Shown here: piece after piece, positions 43,512 through 51,915 of the stretch
How the letters are laid out: each line of letters begins with the position of its first letter
Position numbering within the stretch: position 1 is the first letter of the stretch
DNA from: Nocardioides sp. zg-1308
Lineage (GTDB): Bacteria > Actinomycetota > Actinomycetes > Propionibacteriales > Nocardioidaceae
Assembly (NCBI RefSeq): GCF_013155375.1
Contig: NZ_JABJQY010000002.1
Span: 806,001 to 870,000 of the forward strand
Reading direction: 5' to 3'
DNA length: 64,000 bases
Notes under the pieces: generated by a model
Seen by the model: the letters and a program-made list of their open reading frames with translations, nothing else
What the model was told of the DNA's origin: nothing
The model's database searches: none
Translations under genes and position numbers: made by a program

Positions 43512-45071
43512 ATGGTGCTGGAGCCCGTCCCGGACGACCTGCCCGCGCGCGCCGAGGTGGTGGTGGTCGGTGCCGGTCACAACTCGCTGGTCGCGGCGGC
43601 CTATCTCGCCCGCGCCGGTCTCGAGGTGCTGGTGCTGGAGGCCTCGCCCGGCATCGGCGGCAACACCCGCACCGAGGAGCTGACGCTGCCCGGATTCGCC
43701 CACGACTCGTGCAGCAGCGCCCACGTGCTGATCCAGAACAACCCCCTCGTCCGCGACGACGAGCTGGGGCTCGTCGCCGACCAGGGACTGCGCTACCTGA
43801 CGACGGACCCGGCCGTCGTGATGCCGCAGCCGGACGGCGACGTGCTGGTGATGCGACCGGACCTGGAGGCGACGTGCGACGAGCTGGCCCGGTTCTCCTC
43901 GCGGGACGCGCGCGCGTTCGCGGAGATGGTGGCGACGTGGCGCGGCGGCCTGGGCGCGGCGCACGGCAGGTGGAGCTCCGCGCTGGCGCAGCCCGACGAC
44001 GCCACCACCGCGGCGTACGTCGCGCTCCGCGCCCGCAGCGCCTGGGACGTCGTCCACGAGACCTACGTGCACCCGGTCGTGCGCTCGTTCGTGCTGTGGC
44101 TGGCGATGGCCACGATCCAGGACCCCCGTCGGCGGGGCACGGGCTTCCTGCCGTCCTCGCTGGCCGTCGGCCGGCTCGACCACGGCTGGTCCACGCCCGT
44201 CGGCGGCAGCCAGGCGCTGCCCGACGCGCTGGCCCGCGTGGTCGTCGCCCACGGCGGTCGGGTGCTCTGCTCCTCCCCCGTGGACGGCTACGTCAGCGAC
44301 GGGCGCCGCATCACCGGCGTCCGCGTCGGCGGGCGGACGGTGGCCGCGGACCGCGCCGTCGTCGCCGGTGGCCACCTCGCCCGGGTGGCCGACCAGGTGG
44401 TCGGCGCGGCACCGACGCCCGACCTCGTCGAGGCGCGCGACACCTGGCGGCCGGGACTCAGCGTGCTGGCCGTCCACGCCGCCCTCCGCGGCGACCTCTC
44501 GTACGGCGACGCCGGGATCGCCAGCGCCGCAGCGGGCCTCGGCACCACCGACGGCATGGCGCGCCACCTCGACCGGTGCGCCGCGGGCGAGGTCGACGCC
44601 GACGACCCGTGGCTGCTGGTCGTGAACCAGACCGTGGTCGACCCCGGGCGGGTGGCCGGCACCGGGGGCACGTTCAAGATCCTCACGATGGCGCCGTGGC
44701 AGCGCGCCGACGGTCGCTCGTGGGCGGACACCCGTGACGAGCACGGCGCAGCCCTCGTCGACCTCGTCCGCCGGCGGACCGGCGGCCTGGCCGACGCGGA
44801 CGTCCTGTCCGTGCGGACCGAGTCACCTCCCGACGTCGCCGCGCACAACCCGCAGAACCTCGGCGGCTCGTGCCACGGCGGCGAGTTCCTCCTCGGTGAC
44901 GCGGTGCTGCCGGGGTGGCCCCGCTACGACACGGGCATCGAGGGCCTCTTCCTCACCGGCTCGACCACGCACCCCGGCGGGTCGGTGTCAGGACGGCCCG
45001 GCCGCAACGCGGCACGGACCGTCCTGACCGCCCTGGGGCGGGACCCCCTCGACGTGATGGGCCCCGCCTGA
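43512..45071 (+). CDS. FAD-dependent oxidoreductase, phytoene-desaturase-like
   Basis: 519 residues, ATG at 43512 after GAGAGGAGA. N-terminal dinucleotide fold VVVVGAGHNSLVAAAYLARAG with GGNTRTEEL, and a C-terminal flavin-binding GLFLTGSTTHPGGSVSGRPGRNAAR. Such CrtI-like enzymes oxidise or isomerise hydrophobic or alicyclic substrates. It has no carotenoid genes beside it, and shared operators link it to the adjacent transporter, so a role in degrading the imported compound is likelier than pigment synthesis. Confidence 0.85.
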   Translation: MVLEPVPDDLPARAEVVVVGAGHNSLVAAAYLARAGLEVLVLEASPGIGGNTRTEELTLPGFAHDSCSSAHVLIQNNPLVRDDELGLVADQGLRYLTTDPAVVMPQPDGDVLVMRPDLEATCDELARFSSRDARAFAEMVATWRGGLGAAHGRWSSALAQPDDATTAAYVALRARSAWDVVHETYVHPVVRSFVLWLAMATIQDPRRRGTGFLPSSLAVGRLDHGWSTPVGGSQALPDALARVVVAHGGRVLCSSPVDGYVSDGRRITGVRVGGRTVAADRAVVAGGHLARVADQVVGAAPTPDLVEARDTWRPGLSVLAVHAALRGDLSYGDAGIASAAAGLGTTDGMARHLDRCAAGEVDADDPWLLVVNQTVVDPGRVAGTGGTFKILTMAPWQRADGRSWADTRDEHGAALVDLVRRRTGGLADADVLSVRTESPPDVAAHNPQNLGGSCHGGEFLLGDAVLPGWPRYDTGIEGLFLTGSTTHPGGSVSGRPGRNAARTVLTALGRDPLDVMGPA

Positions 45072-45093
45072 GCCGACTCCCCGCGGGGGATGG

Positions 45094-46563
45094 TCAGCGG
45101 GCCAGCAGCGCCGCGATCGCCTGCTCGGTGCTGCGCACCACCCGCTCGGTGTCGACGTCGAGCAGCCGGCCACCGCGCTTGCGGAACCGTCCGTCGACGA
45201 TGACGGTGTCGACGTTCTCCGCTCCCGCCGCGAGCGCGAGGGTGTTGGCGACGTCGATGACCGGCGCCGTGGCGACGTCGTGGCGCCGGACCATGACGAC
45301 GTCGGCCCGCTTGCCCGGGGTCAGCGAGCCGGTGACGTCGCCGAGGCCGAGGCTGCGGGCGCCGTCGATGGTCGCCATCTGGAGCACCCGGCGCGTGTTG
45401 ATGGACAGCTCCTGCTCGGCGACGCCGCGGTGCAGGCCCGTCGTCAGGCGCATCACCGCCCACATGTCGGCCGACCCCACCAGCGACAGGGTGTCGACCG
45501 AGAGCGTCAGCAGCACGCCGCTGTCGACCATGTCCTTCACGGGCGAGATGCCGTAGCCGATGAGGAGCTCCGACATCGGCGAGATGCTCACGCTGGCACC
45601 CGAGTCGCGGATCGCCGCCCGCTCCTCCGGGGTGGTGTAGAGCGCGTGGATCAGCTGCGTGTCCGGGCCGAGCATGTCCTGCTCGGCCAGCTGCCGCACC
45701 ATCTGCAGCGCGCCCTGGGCGCGCGTGGAGTTCGCGTGGTAGCTCACCGGGAGTCCCAGGCCGCGCGCCGCGTCGTACTCGGGGCGGAAGACGGCCTCAC
45801 CGACGAGCCCCGGCGGCCGCCCGGCCAGGCCGAGGTGCATGAGCGGCACGCGTCCGCTGTCGAACCACTCGCGCTGCACGCGGGCGATGTCGGCCAGGTC
45901 GATCACCGACGTGCCGGGGTAGCCCTGCGGGGTCCCGTAGGAGAACCGGCCGCGCAGGCCGACCTCGCGGTGGGCCTGCAGGTTGGCGTCCGCGTGGTCG
46001 GGCGTGCGGATGTTGTGCGACCAGTCGTTGACGGTCGTGACCCCGGTGTTGAGGGCGTCGACCAGCGCGAGGCGCGCTCCCTGGTAGAGGTCCGAGGGCA
46101 GCGCACGCACGCCGTTGGCGACGTTGAGGGCGAAGTAGGCCGTCGCGGGCGACGAGCTGGCCATGGACCTGAACAGCGTGGTCCACAGGTGCCAGTGGGT
46201 GTCGACGAGGCCGGGCATGACGACCATGCCGCGCGCGTCGATGCGGCTGCCCCGGGCACGGAGGCCGCGTCCGACCGCGACGATGCGGCCGTCCTTGACG
46301 TGCACGTCCCCGCCGTCGAGGTCGCCGACCGTCGGGTCCATCGACACGACGTAGCCACCGGTGAGGACGTACTCGCGCGGACCCCGGCCGTGGTCGTGCC
46401 CGTGGTCGGGGTGCGACCCGCGCCCGCGCCCGGCCGCGGCGGGCGAGGCCACCGCGGCGGCCCCGAGCGCCCCGGCGGCCGCCGCAGCGCCGCCCAGCAT
46501 CGAGCGCCGGTTGATGCCGGTCCTCTGGTTCTCGTCCTGCTTGTCGTCCTGCATGTCGTCCAT
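45094..46563 (-). CDS. Tat-exported amidohydrolase
   Basis: 489 residues. A twin-arginine signal (INRRSMLGGAAAAAGALG) precedes an HDHGRG His-rich spacer. The amidohydrolase fold starts at TGGYVVSMDP; metal ligands are expected in VDTHWHLW, SYHANS, LIHALYT and SVDTLSL (Asp). This resembles the cytosine deaminase/chlorohydrolase subgroup, which removes amine or halide from heterocycles. Export of such an enzyme is unusual. Placed 43 bases after the E2 gene on the same strand, so it probably belongs to that operon and opens or deaminates the substrate outside the membrane. Confidence 0.85.
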   Translation of the reverse strand: MDDMQDDKQDENQRTGINRRSMLGGAAAAAGALGAAAVASPAAAGRGRGSHPDHGHDHGRGPREYVLTGGYVVSMDPTVGDLDGGDVHVKDGRIVAVGRGLRARGSRIDARGMVVMPGLVDTHWHLWTTLFRSMASSSPATAYFALNVANGVRALPSDLYQGARLALVDALNTGVTTVNDWSHNIRTPDHADANLQAHREVGLRGRFSYGTPQGYPGTSVIDLADIARVQREWFDSGRVPLMHLGLAGRPPGLVGEAVFRPEYDAARGLGLPVSYHANSTRAQGALQMVRQLAEQDMLGPDTQLIHALYTTPEERAAIRDSGASVSISPMSELLIGYGISPVKDMVDSGVLLTLSVDTLSLVGSADMWAVMRLTTGLHRGVAEQELSINTRRVLQMATIDGARSLGLGDVTGSLTPGKRADVVMVRRHDVATAPVIDVANTLALAAGAENVDTVIVDGRFRKRGGRLLDVDTERVVRSTEQAIAALLAR

Positions 46564-46606
46564 CTGGTGTCCTCCTGGGGACCCCGGGCGCCGGTCGGCG
46601 CCGTCG

Positions 46607-47971
46607 TCAGGCGAGGAGCCGCACGGGGCGCTCCAGCAACGCGGTCAGCTCCGCCAGCCAGCGCGCGGCGACGACGCCGTCGACGGGCCGGTGGTCGACC
46701 GAGAGGGTCAGGCTCATCACCGAGCCGGGGACGACGCGGCCGTCCTCGACGACCGGCTCGTCCCGCACGGCGCCCACCGCGAGGATCGCGGCGTGGGGCG
46801 GGTTGATGATCGCGGCGAACTCCTCCACGCCGAACATGCCGAGGTTGGTCACGGTGATCGACCCGCCCTCGAGCTCGTCCTGCCGCAGCCGCCCTCGTCG
46901 CGCGCGGTCGGCGAGCTCGCGCACGCCGGACGCCAGCGCGGAGACCGACAGGGAGCCGACGTCACGCACCACCGGCGTGAGGAGGCCGCGGTCGGTGGCG
47001 ACGGCGACGGCGACATCGGCGCGCTGCCACCGGCGTACGGCGTCGTCGCGCCAGGTGACGTTAAGGTCGGGCACCCGCTGGTGGGCGATGGCCACCGCCT
47101 TGACGACCAGGTCGTTGACCGACACCTTCACCTCGCCGTCGAGGGCCTCGTTGAGCTCGGCCCGCAGCGCGAGCAGCCGCTCGGCGCGGATGGTGGTGCG
47201 GACGTAGAAGTGCGGGGCGTCCTGCTTGCTCGAGGCGAGGCGCTCGGCGACGGCACGACGCAGCCGGGTGTGCGGGACGTCCTCGTAGCCGGCGTCGGTC
47301 GGCGCCGGCACGGGCGCCGGCGCAGCAGGAGCGACGGGTGCAGCGACGGGTGCCGCTACGGGAGCGGCACTGCGCGCGGCCAGGGCGGCCTCGACGTCGC
47401 GGCGCAGGATCCGCTGCTTGGGGCCGGTGCCGGGGATGTCGTCGATGCCCAGGCCCGCGTCGCGGGCGATCTTGCGCGCGAGCGGGCTGGCGAAGACCCG
47501 ACCGCCGCGACGGGACGGAGCCGGGGTGCTCGGCGGCACGGGCGGGGCGGCCGGCACGGGCGGCTCGACCGGGGCCTCCTCGGTGATCGGGCTGCCGGAC
47601 CCGGGGTCGACGTCGGGCTCCGCCCGCTCGACCTGCTCGGCCTGGTCGACCGGCTCGGGCTGCGCGGCCTGGTCGGCCGGGTCGCCGACCCCCAGCTCAC
47701 GCAGCAGCGCGGGCAGGTCGTCGACCCGCTCGCCGGGTGTGCCGAGGACGGCGATCGGGGCGCCCACCTCGACCTGCGCCCCGGCCGCCACCAGCGTCGT
47801 GAGGACCACGCCCGGGGCGTCGGCCTCGATGTCGACGAGTGCCTTGTCGGTCTCGACGGTCGCCAGCGCGTCGGCGGCGTCGAAGTCGACGGCCTCGGCC
47901 ACCAGCCACTCGGCCAGGACGGCCTCGGTGGCGTTGGCGGAGACGCTCGGCATCCGCAGCACCCGGGGCAC
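46607..47971 (-). CDS. 2-oxoacid dehydrogenase E2 (dihydrolipoyl acyltransferase)
   Basis: 454 residues. Lipoyl domain with Lys43 in VETDKALVDIEA, a Pro/Ala/Glu-rich linker, an E3-binding domain (FASPLARKIARDAGLGIDDI), a second linker with PVAAPVAAPVAP repeats, and a catalytic domain ending SVDHRPVDG with catalytic His near 427. It transfers the acyl group from E1 to CoA. ATG at 47971 follows the E1 stop by one base. No E3 gene is in the window; a housekeeping E3 would be shared. Confidence 0.93.
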   Translation of the reverse strand: MPRVLRMPSVSANATEAVLAEWLVAEAVDFDAADALATVETDKALVDIEADAPGVVLTTLVAAGAQVEVGAPIAVLGTPGERVDDLPALLRELGVGDPADQAAQPEPVDQAEQVERAEPDVDPGSGSPITEEAPVEPPVPAAPPVPPSTPAPSRRGGRVFASPLARKIARDAGLGIDDIPGTGPKQRILRRDVEAALAARSAAPVAAPVAAPVAPAAPAPVPAPTDAGYEDVPHTRLRRAVAERLASSKQDAPHFYVRTTIRAERLLALRAELNEALDGEVKVSVNDLVVKAVAIAHQRVPDLNVTWRDDAVRRWQRADVAVAVATDRGLLTPVVRDVGSLSVSALASGVRELADRARRGRLRQDELEGGSITVTNLGMFGVEEFAAIINPPHAAILAVGAVRDEPVVEDGRVVPGSVMSLTLSVDHRPVDGVVAARWLAELTALLERPVRLLA

Positions 47972-47972
47972 C

Positions 47973-50153
47973 TCAGTACCTCGCGATCTCGGTGAGCTCG
48001 GCGATGACCTCGTCCTTCTGGGCGATCGCCGCGCGCTCGAGCACCTTGCTGATGCTCGGCGAGGCCTCGGCGCCGGTGACGCGGCGCACGGGGGCGTCGA
48101 GCAGGTCGAAGAAGCGCCGGTGGATCTCGTCGGCCAGCCACCCGCCGTACGACGTGCCGACCGCGCCCTGCTCGGCGATCATCACCTGGTTGGTCTTGGT
48201 GATGCTCGCCTCGATCGTGTCCCAGTCGATGCTGGCGCGGTCGAGCCACCGCAGGTCGATGACCTCGGCGTCGACCTCGGCGAACTCCTCGACGGCCTCG
48301 AGCACGAAGGGCACCATCCCGAGGTAGGTGAGAATCGTGGCGTCCTTGCCCTCGCGGCGGATCGCCGCCTTGCCGACGGGCAGGCAGTAGTCGAGGTCGT
48401 CCACCGGGCCGGGACCGACGGCGTTGTAGAGGTCGACGTGCTCGAGCACGACGACCGGGTCCTGGCAGCGGAGCGCGGTGTTCATCAGCCCGACGTAGTC
48501 GTAGGGCGTGGTCGGCGCCACGATGCGCCAGCCGGCGGACGTGGCGAGGATCCCGGCGGGGTCCATCGAGTGCTGGGAGCCGTAGCCCGTGCCCATCGCC
48601 ACCTTGCTGCGCAGGACGAGGGGGACGGGGCCGTCTCCGCCGTACATGTGCCGGGCCCGCGCCACCTGGTTGAACAGCTGGTCGGCGGCCACCCACATGA
48701 AGTCGGCGTACATGAACTCCACGACCGGCGTGAACCGCCCGTCGAGGGCGACGCCGCAGGCCAGCCCGGTGAAGGCGTTCTCGCTGATGGGCGTGCCGAG
48801 GATGCGGTCGGGGAAGCGCTCCGCGAGGCCGCGGGTGGCGCCGTTGGTGCCGCCGTTGAGCCGGTGCACGTCCTCACCCATGACGACCACGCCCTCGTCG
48901 GTCTCCATCCGGCGCCCGAGCACGGCGGCGATGGACTCGACGAGCTTCATCTCCTGCACGGGGACCGCGTGGCCCTCGGCCGGGACGACGCGGGCGTCGT
49001 CCATCTCGCTGAGGTCGCCGCGGACACCGACGTCGACCCAGGCGGGGTCCGGCCACTCCTCCGCACGGATCCGGCGCTGGCCGGGCTTGCCGCCCGGCAC
49101 GGGCTCGAGCAGGACCTCACTGATCTCCTCCATCACGGCCCGCGCCTGGGCGAGCGCGCGGTCGGCGTCGCCCTCGCCGAGCAGGCCGAGCCGCTCGAGG
49201 TGGGCGGACGTGATCGTCAGCGGGTCGCGCCGGCGCCACTCCTTCTCCTCCTCCTTGTCGCGGTAGCCGAAGGCGCTGCCCGCGAAGCCGCCGTTCTGGT
49301 GGAAGAAGCGGTAGGTGTCGACCTCGACCACTGTCGAGCCGCGGCCGGCCCGCATGTGCTCGACGGCCTCGGACATGGCGAGGTGGACCGCGAGGGGGTC
49401 CTGCCCGTCGACCTTCCAGGACGCCAGGTTGAAGCCGAGGCCGCGCGCCGACAGCCGCGGCTCGGCGGTCGCCTCCTCCACGGAGGTCGACACGGCATAG
49501 CGGTTGTTCTCGATGAAGAAGCACACCGGCAGCGCCCAGGCGCCGGCGAGGTTCATGGTCTCGAGCGTGGACCCGATGTTGACCGCGCCGTCGCCGAAGT
49601 AGGTGACCGAGACCGCGTCGGTGCCGGCACGCTGGTGGGCGAAGGCGAACCCGGCCGCCTGCGGGACGCCGCCGCCGACGATGGCGTTGGTGCCCATGGC
49701 GCCGGCGGCCTTCCACTGCAGGTGCATCGAGCCGCCGCGGCCGTGGCTCCAGCCGCGGTCGAGGCCGGCGATCTCGGCGAGGGTGCGCAGCAGCACGTCG
49801 CGGACCGCGTCCGACGGCCCCGCGAGCGGGTCCATGCCGTCGGGCTCGACGTGGTGCAGCGCCTTGGCGAGGAACTGGTGGTGTCCGCGGTGGGAGCCGT
49901 TGACCGAGTCCCGGCTGGTGAGGGCGAGCACGGAGCCGACGGCGCCGCCCTCCTGCCCGATGCTCGAGTGGGCGGGGCCGTGGATCAGCCCCGCGCCCGA
50001 GAGGTCGAGGACGTGCTGCTCGAAGGCGCGGATCCAGACCAGCTGGGCGAGGAACGTCCGCAGCAGCGCCGGGTCGGCACCGTCCCAGTCCTCGTCGGAG
50101 ACGACGACCTCGACCCACGGGGCCGCGGGCGTGAGCTGACGGTGCTGGGGCAT
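47973..50153 (-). CDS. Fused E1 alpha-beta of a 2-oxoacid dehydrogenase (TPP-dependent)
   Basis: 726 residues joining what are usually two subunits. The alpha half has the thiamine pyrophosphate site GDGAVNIGSTLETMNL ... ENN (about residues 187-217) and FRRD-type loops; from about residue 385 the beta half follows (VQEMKLVESIAAVL, VVVMGEDV, LGTPISENAFTGLACG). It decarboxylates a branched or related 2-oxoacid and passes the acyl group to E2. Promoter-facing end is divergent from the VOC/GntR operon, so it is probably GntR-controlled. Confidence 0.92.
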   Translation of the reverse strand: MPQHRQLTPAAPWVEVVVSDEDWDGADPALLRTFLAQLVWIRAFEQHVLDLSGAGLIHGPAHSSIGQEGGAVGSVLALTSRDSVNGSHRGHHQFLAKALHHVEPDGMDPLAGPSDAVRDVLLRTLAEIAGLDRGWSHGRGGSMHLQWKAAGAMGTNAIVGGGVPQAAGFAFAHQRAGTDAVSVTYFGDGAVNIGSTLETMNLAGAWALPVCFFIENNRYAVSTSVEEATAEPRLSARGLGFNLASWKVDGQDPLAVHLAMSEAVEHMRAGRGSTVVEVDTYRFFHQNGGFAGSAFGYRDKEEEKEWRRRDPLTITSAHLERLGLLGEGDADRALAQARAVMEEISEVLLEPVPGGKPGQRRIRAEEWPDPAWVDVGVRGDLSEMDDARVVPAEGHAVPVQEMKLVESIAAVLGRRMETDEGVVVMGEDVHRLNGGTNGATRGLAERFPDRILGTPISENAFTGLACGVALDGRFTPVVEFMYADFMWVAADQLFNQVARARHMYGGDGPVPLVLRSKVAMGTGYGSQHSMDPAGILATSAGWRIVAPTTPYDYVGLMNTALRCQDPVVVLEHVDLYNAVGPGPVDDLDYCLPVGKAAIRREGKDATILTYLGMVPFVLEAVEEFAEVDAEVIDLRWLDRASIDWDTIEASITKTNQVMIAEQGAVGTSYGGWLADEIHRRFFDLLDAPVRRVTGAEASPSISKVLERAAIAQKDEVIAELTEIARY

Positions 50154-50192
50154 GACACTCCTTCGTGACGGGCGCCGTCACTGTGGCACAAG

Positions 50193-50204
50193 TTTGGATC
50201 CAAA
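50193..50204. promoter_or_regulatory. Palindromic operator TTTGGATCCAAA in the divergent catabolic promoter
   Basis: A perfect 12-base palindrome 40-51 bases before the E1 start. FadR/FCD-type GntR proteins bind short dyads of this form and a GntR gene is the second gene of the plus-strand operon, so this is its likely site. Confidence 0.6.
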
Positions 50205-50265
50205 ATCTAGAGGTGTGAGTGATGGACACCACACCGGCCTGCGTGCTTTGCTGGCGCAGAAGCCG

Positions 50266-50278
50266 TTTGGGATCCAAG
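50266..50278. promoter_or_regulatory. Second, imperfect GntR-type operator next to the VOC start
   Basis: TTTGGGATCCAAG repeats the first operator with one inserted G. It overlaps the ribosome site AAGGAGG of the VOC gene, so binding could hinder both transcription and its own transcript's leader. With the perfect site 73 bases away it implies joint control of both arms. Confidence 0.5.
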
Positions 50279-50288
50279 GAGGCCGTGC

Positions 50289-50795
50289 GTGCCGTTGCCA
50301 GGACTGCGTCGGATCGACCACCTGGGCTTCACCGTGCCCGACCTCGAGCAGGCCCACCGGTTCCTCGTGGACGTCCTCGGCTGCGAGTTCCTCTACTCCC
50401 TCGGGCCCTTCTCGCACCCCGACGAGGGGGACGACTGGATGACGCGCCACCTGGCCGTCCACCCGGACGCGGTGATGGTCGAGAACCGATGGTTCCGGCT
50501 CGGCGGCGAGACGCTGCTCGAGGTCTTCCACTACTCCTCCCCCGACCAGCGCACGCACGTGCCGCGCAACAGCGACGTGGGCGGGCACCACGTCGCCCTG
50601 TACGTCGACGACCTCGACGCCGCAGTCGACCACCTCCGCGGGGCGGGCATCGAGGTCCTCGACGGGCCGACCGCGAGCCGCGGCCCGGCCGAGGGCAACC
50701 GCTGGATCTACTTCCTCGCCCCGTGGGGGATGCAGATGGAGCTGGTGTCGGCGCCGCAGGGCAAGCGCTTCGACCGGGAGAATCCGCGTCCATGA
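50289..50795 (+). CDS. VOC-family protein (glyoxalase/dioxygenase superfamily)
   Basis: 168 residues, start GTG at 50289. Two beta-alpha-beta-beta modules with metal ligands expected in IDHLGFTVPD (His), GGHHVALYVDDL (His) and MQMELVSAP (Glu). VOC proteins act as isomerases, epimerases or extradiol dioxygenases. Single-domain length and YSLGPFSHPDEGDDW give no closer match. First gene of the nine-gene operon and overlapped by the GntR start. Confidence 0.85.
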   Translation: MPLPGLRRIDHLGFTVPDLEQAHRFLVDVLGCEFLYSLGPFSHPDEGDDWMTRHLAVHPDAVMVENRWFRLGGETLLEVFHYSSPDQRTHVPRNSDVGGHHVALYVDDLDAAVDHLRGAGIEVLDGPTASRGPAEGNRWIYFLAPWGMQMELVSAPQGKRFDRENPRP

Positions 50796-51457
50796 GCGAG
50801 ACGAGCGGGACCCCCAGCACCGACATCGGCAGCACCCGCGTCGCGGCCTACCTCCGCGAGGCGATCCTGAGCGGCGAGCTGAAGCCGGGCGACCGGATCC
50901 GCCAGGAGGACATCGCCGAGCGCCTCGGCGCGAGCCGGCTGCCGGTGCGGGAGGCGCTGCGGATGCTCGAGGCCGAGGGCCTCACCGAGCACGAGGCCCG
51001 CAAGGGCGCCCGCGTGCCGCGCCTGTCGCAGCACGAGGTCGACGTGGTCTACCGGATGCGCGAGCGGCTCGAGCCGCTGGCCCTTGCCGAGAGCATGCCC
51101 CGGCTGGGCCCGGACGACCACGCCCAGCTCGAGGAGCTGCAGCGTCGGATCGAGGACAACGAGGACCTCGAGAAGTTCCTCGACCTCGACCGCGAGTTCC
51201 ACATGCTCACCTACTCCGGCTGCCACCTCGACCCGCTGATGACCAGCGTGACGCGGCTGTGGAACTCCACCCAGCACCACCGACGCGCCTACGTCGCGCT
51301 CGGCGGTCGCAGCCGGATGTGGGTGGTCAACTCCGAGCACCGGCTGATCCTCGACGCCGTCGTGCGCCGCGACCCCGACGACGGCGAGCGCTTCCTCGGC
51401 GGGCACATCCGGCGTACGCGCATCGAGCTCTCGCACCACCCGGAGGTCTTCGGGTGA
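50792..51457 (+). CDS. GntR-family regulator, FCD (FadR) subgroup
   Basis: 221 residues, ATG at 50792 in the stop of the VOC gene. Winged helix with VAAYLREAILSGELKPGDRI and RQEDIAERLGASRLPVREALRMLEAEGL, then an FCD ligand domain (YRMRERLEPLALAESMP, DREFHMLTYSGC, EHRLILDAVVRRD) with His/Asp residues that usually bind a metal and a carboxylic-acid effector. It probably senses a pathway intermediate and acts at the palindromes at 50193 and 50266. Confidence 0.9.
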   Translation: MSETSGTPSTDIGSTRVAAYLREAILSGELKPGDRIRQEDIAERLGASRLPVREALRMLEAEGLTEHEARKGARVPRLSQHEVDVVYRMRERLEPLALAESMPRLGPDDHAQLEELQRRIEDNEDLEKFLDLDREFHMLTYSGCHLDPLMTSVTRLWNSTQHHRRAYVALGGRSRMWVVNSEHRLILDAVVRRDPDDGERFLGGHIRRTRIELSHHPEVFG

Positions 51458-51915
51458 CGGCGTTCGCGGTCAACGGCTCCCCCGTCGAGGTCGGCGGCGA
51501 CCCGGACACCCCGCTCCTGACGGTGCTGCGCGACGACCTCGGGCTCGTCGGCACCCGGTTCGGGTGCGGCCAGGGCCTGTGCGGGGCGTGCCACGTGCGG
51601 CTCGACGACGTCGTCGTGCCCTCGTGCCAGACCCCGGTGTGGCAGGCCGAGGGCAGGTCGGTCACCACCGTCGAGGGCCTCACGGGCGACGACGGCGGAC
51701 CCCACCCGGTCCAGCGCGAGATCCTCGCCCGCCAGGCCGCCCAGTGCGGCTTCTGCATCTCCGGCATCGTCGTGCGGGCCGCCGCCCTCCTCGACGAGGA
51801 GCCACACCCCGACGCCGCGCGCGTCGCGGAGGCGCTCGACGGCAACCTGTGCCGCTGCGGCGCCCACCGCCGGATCGTCGACGCGGTCCTCGCAGCCCGG
51901 GGGCCGTCAGCGTGA
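51454..51915 (+). CDS. Molybdenum hydroxylase small subunit (2Fe-2S)
   Basis: 153 residues, start GTG at 51454. Two 2Fe-2S domains: a ferredoxin-like cluster in GCGQGLCGACHVRL with the fourth Cys in VVPSCQTPV, and a second in AQCGFCISGIV with NLCRCGAHRRI. This is the CoxS/NdhS-type electron-transfer subunit of xanthine-oxidase-family enzymes. It lies directly before the Mo subunit; no FAD subunit (CoxM type) is adjacent. Confidence 0.93.
   Translation: MTAFAVNGSPVEVGGDPDTPLLTVLRDDLGLVGTRFGCGQGLCGACHVRLDDVVVPSCQTPVWQAEGRSVTTVEGLTGDDGGPHPVQREILARQAAQCGFCISGIVVRAAALLDEEPHPDAARVAEALDGNLCRCGAHRRIVDAVLAARGPSA

Noticed and set aside
43512..45071. Carotenoid biosynthesis from the CrtI-like fold
   Set aside because: No phytoene synthase or other crt gene; operators link it to the transporter instead.
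45078..45090. TCCCCGCGGGGGA as a bidirectional terminator between two convergent genes
   Set aside because: The dyad has no loop and no T-run; it could be an operator or chance in GC-rich DNA.
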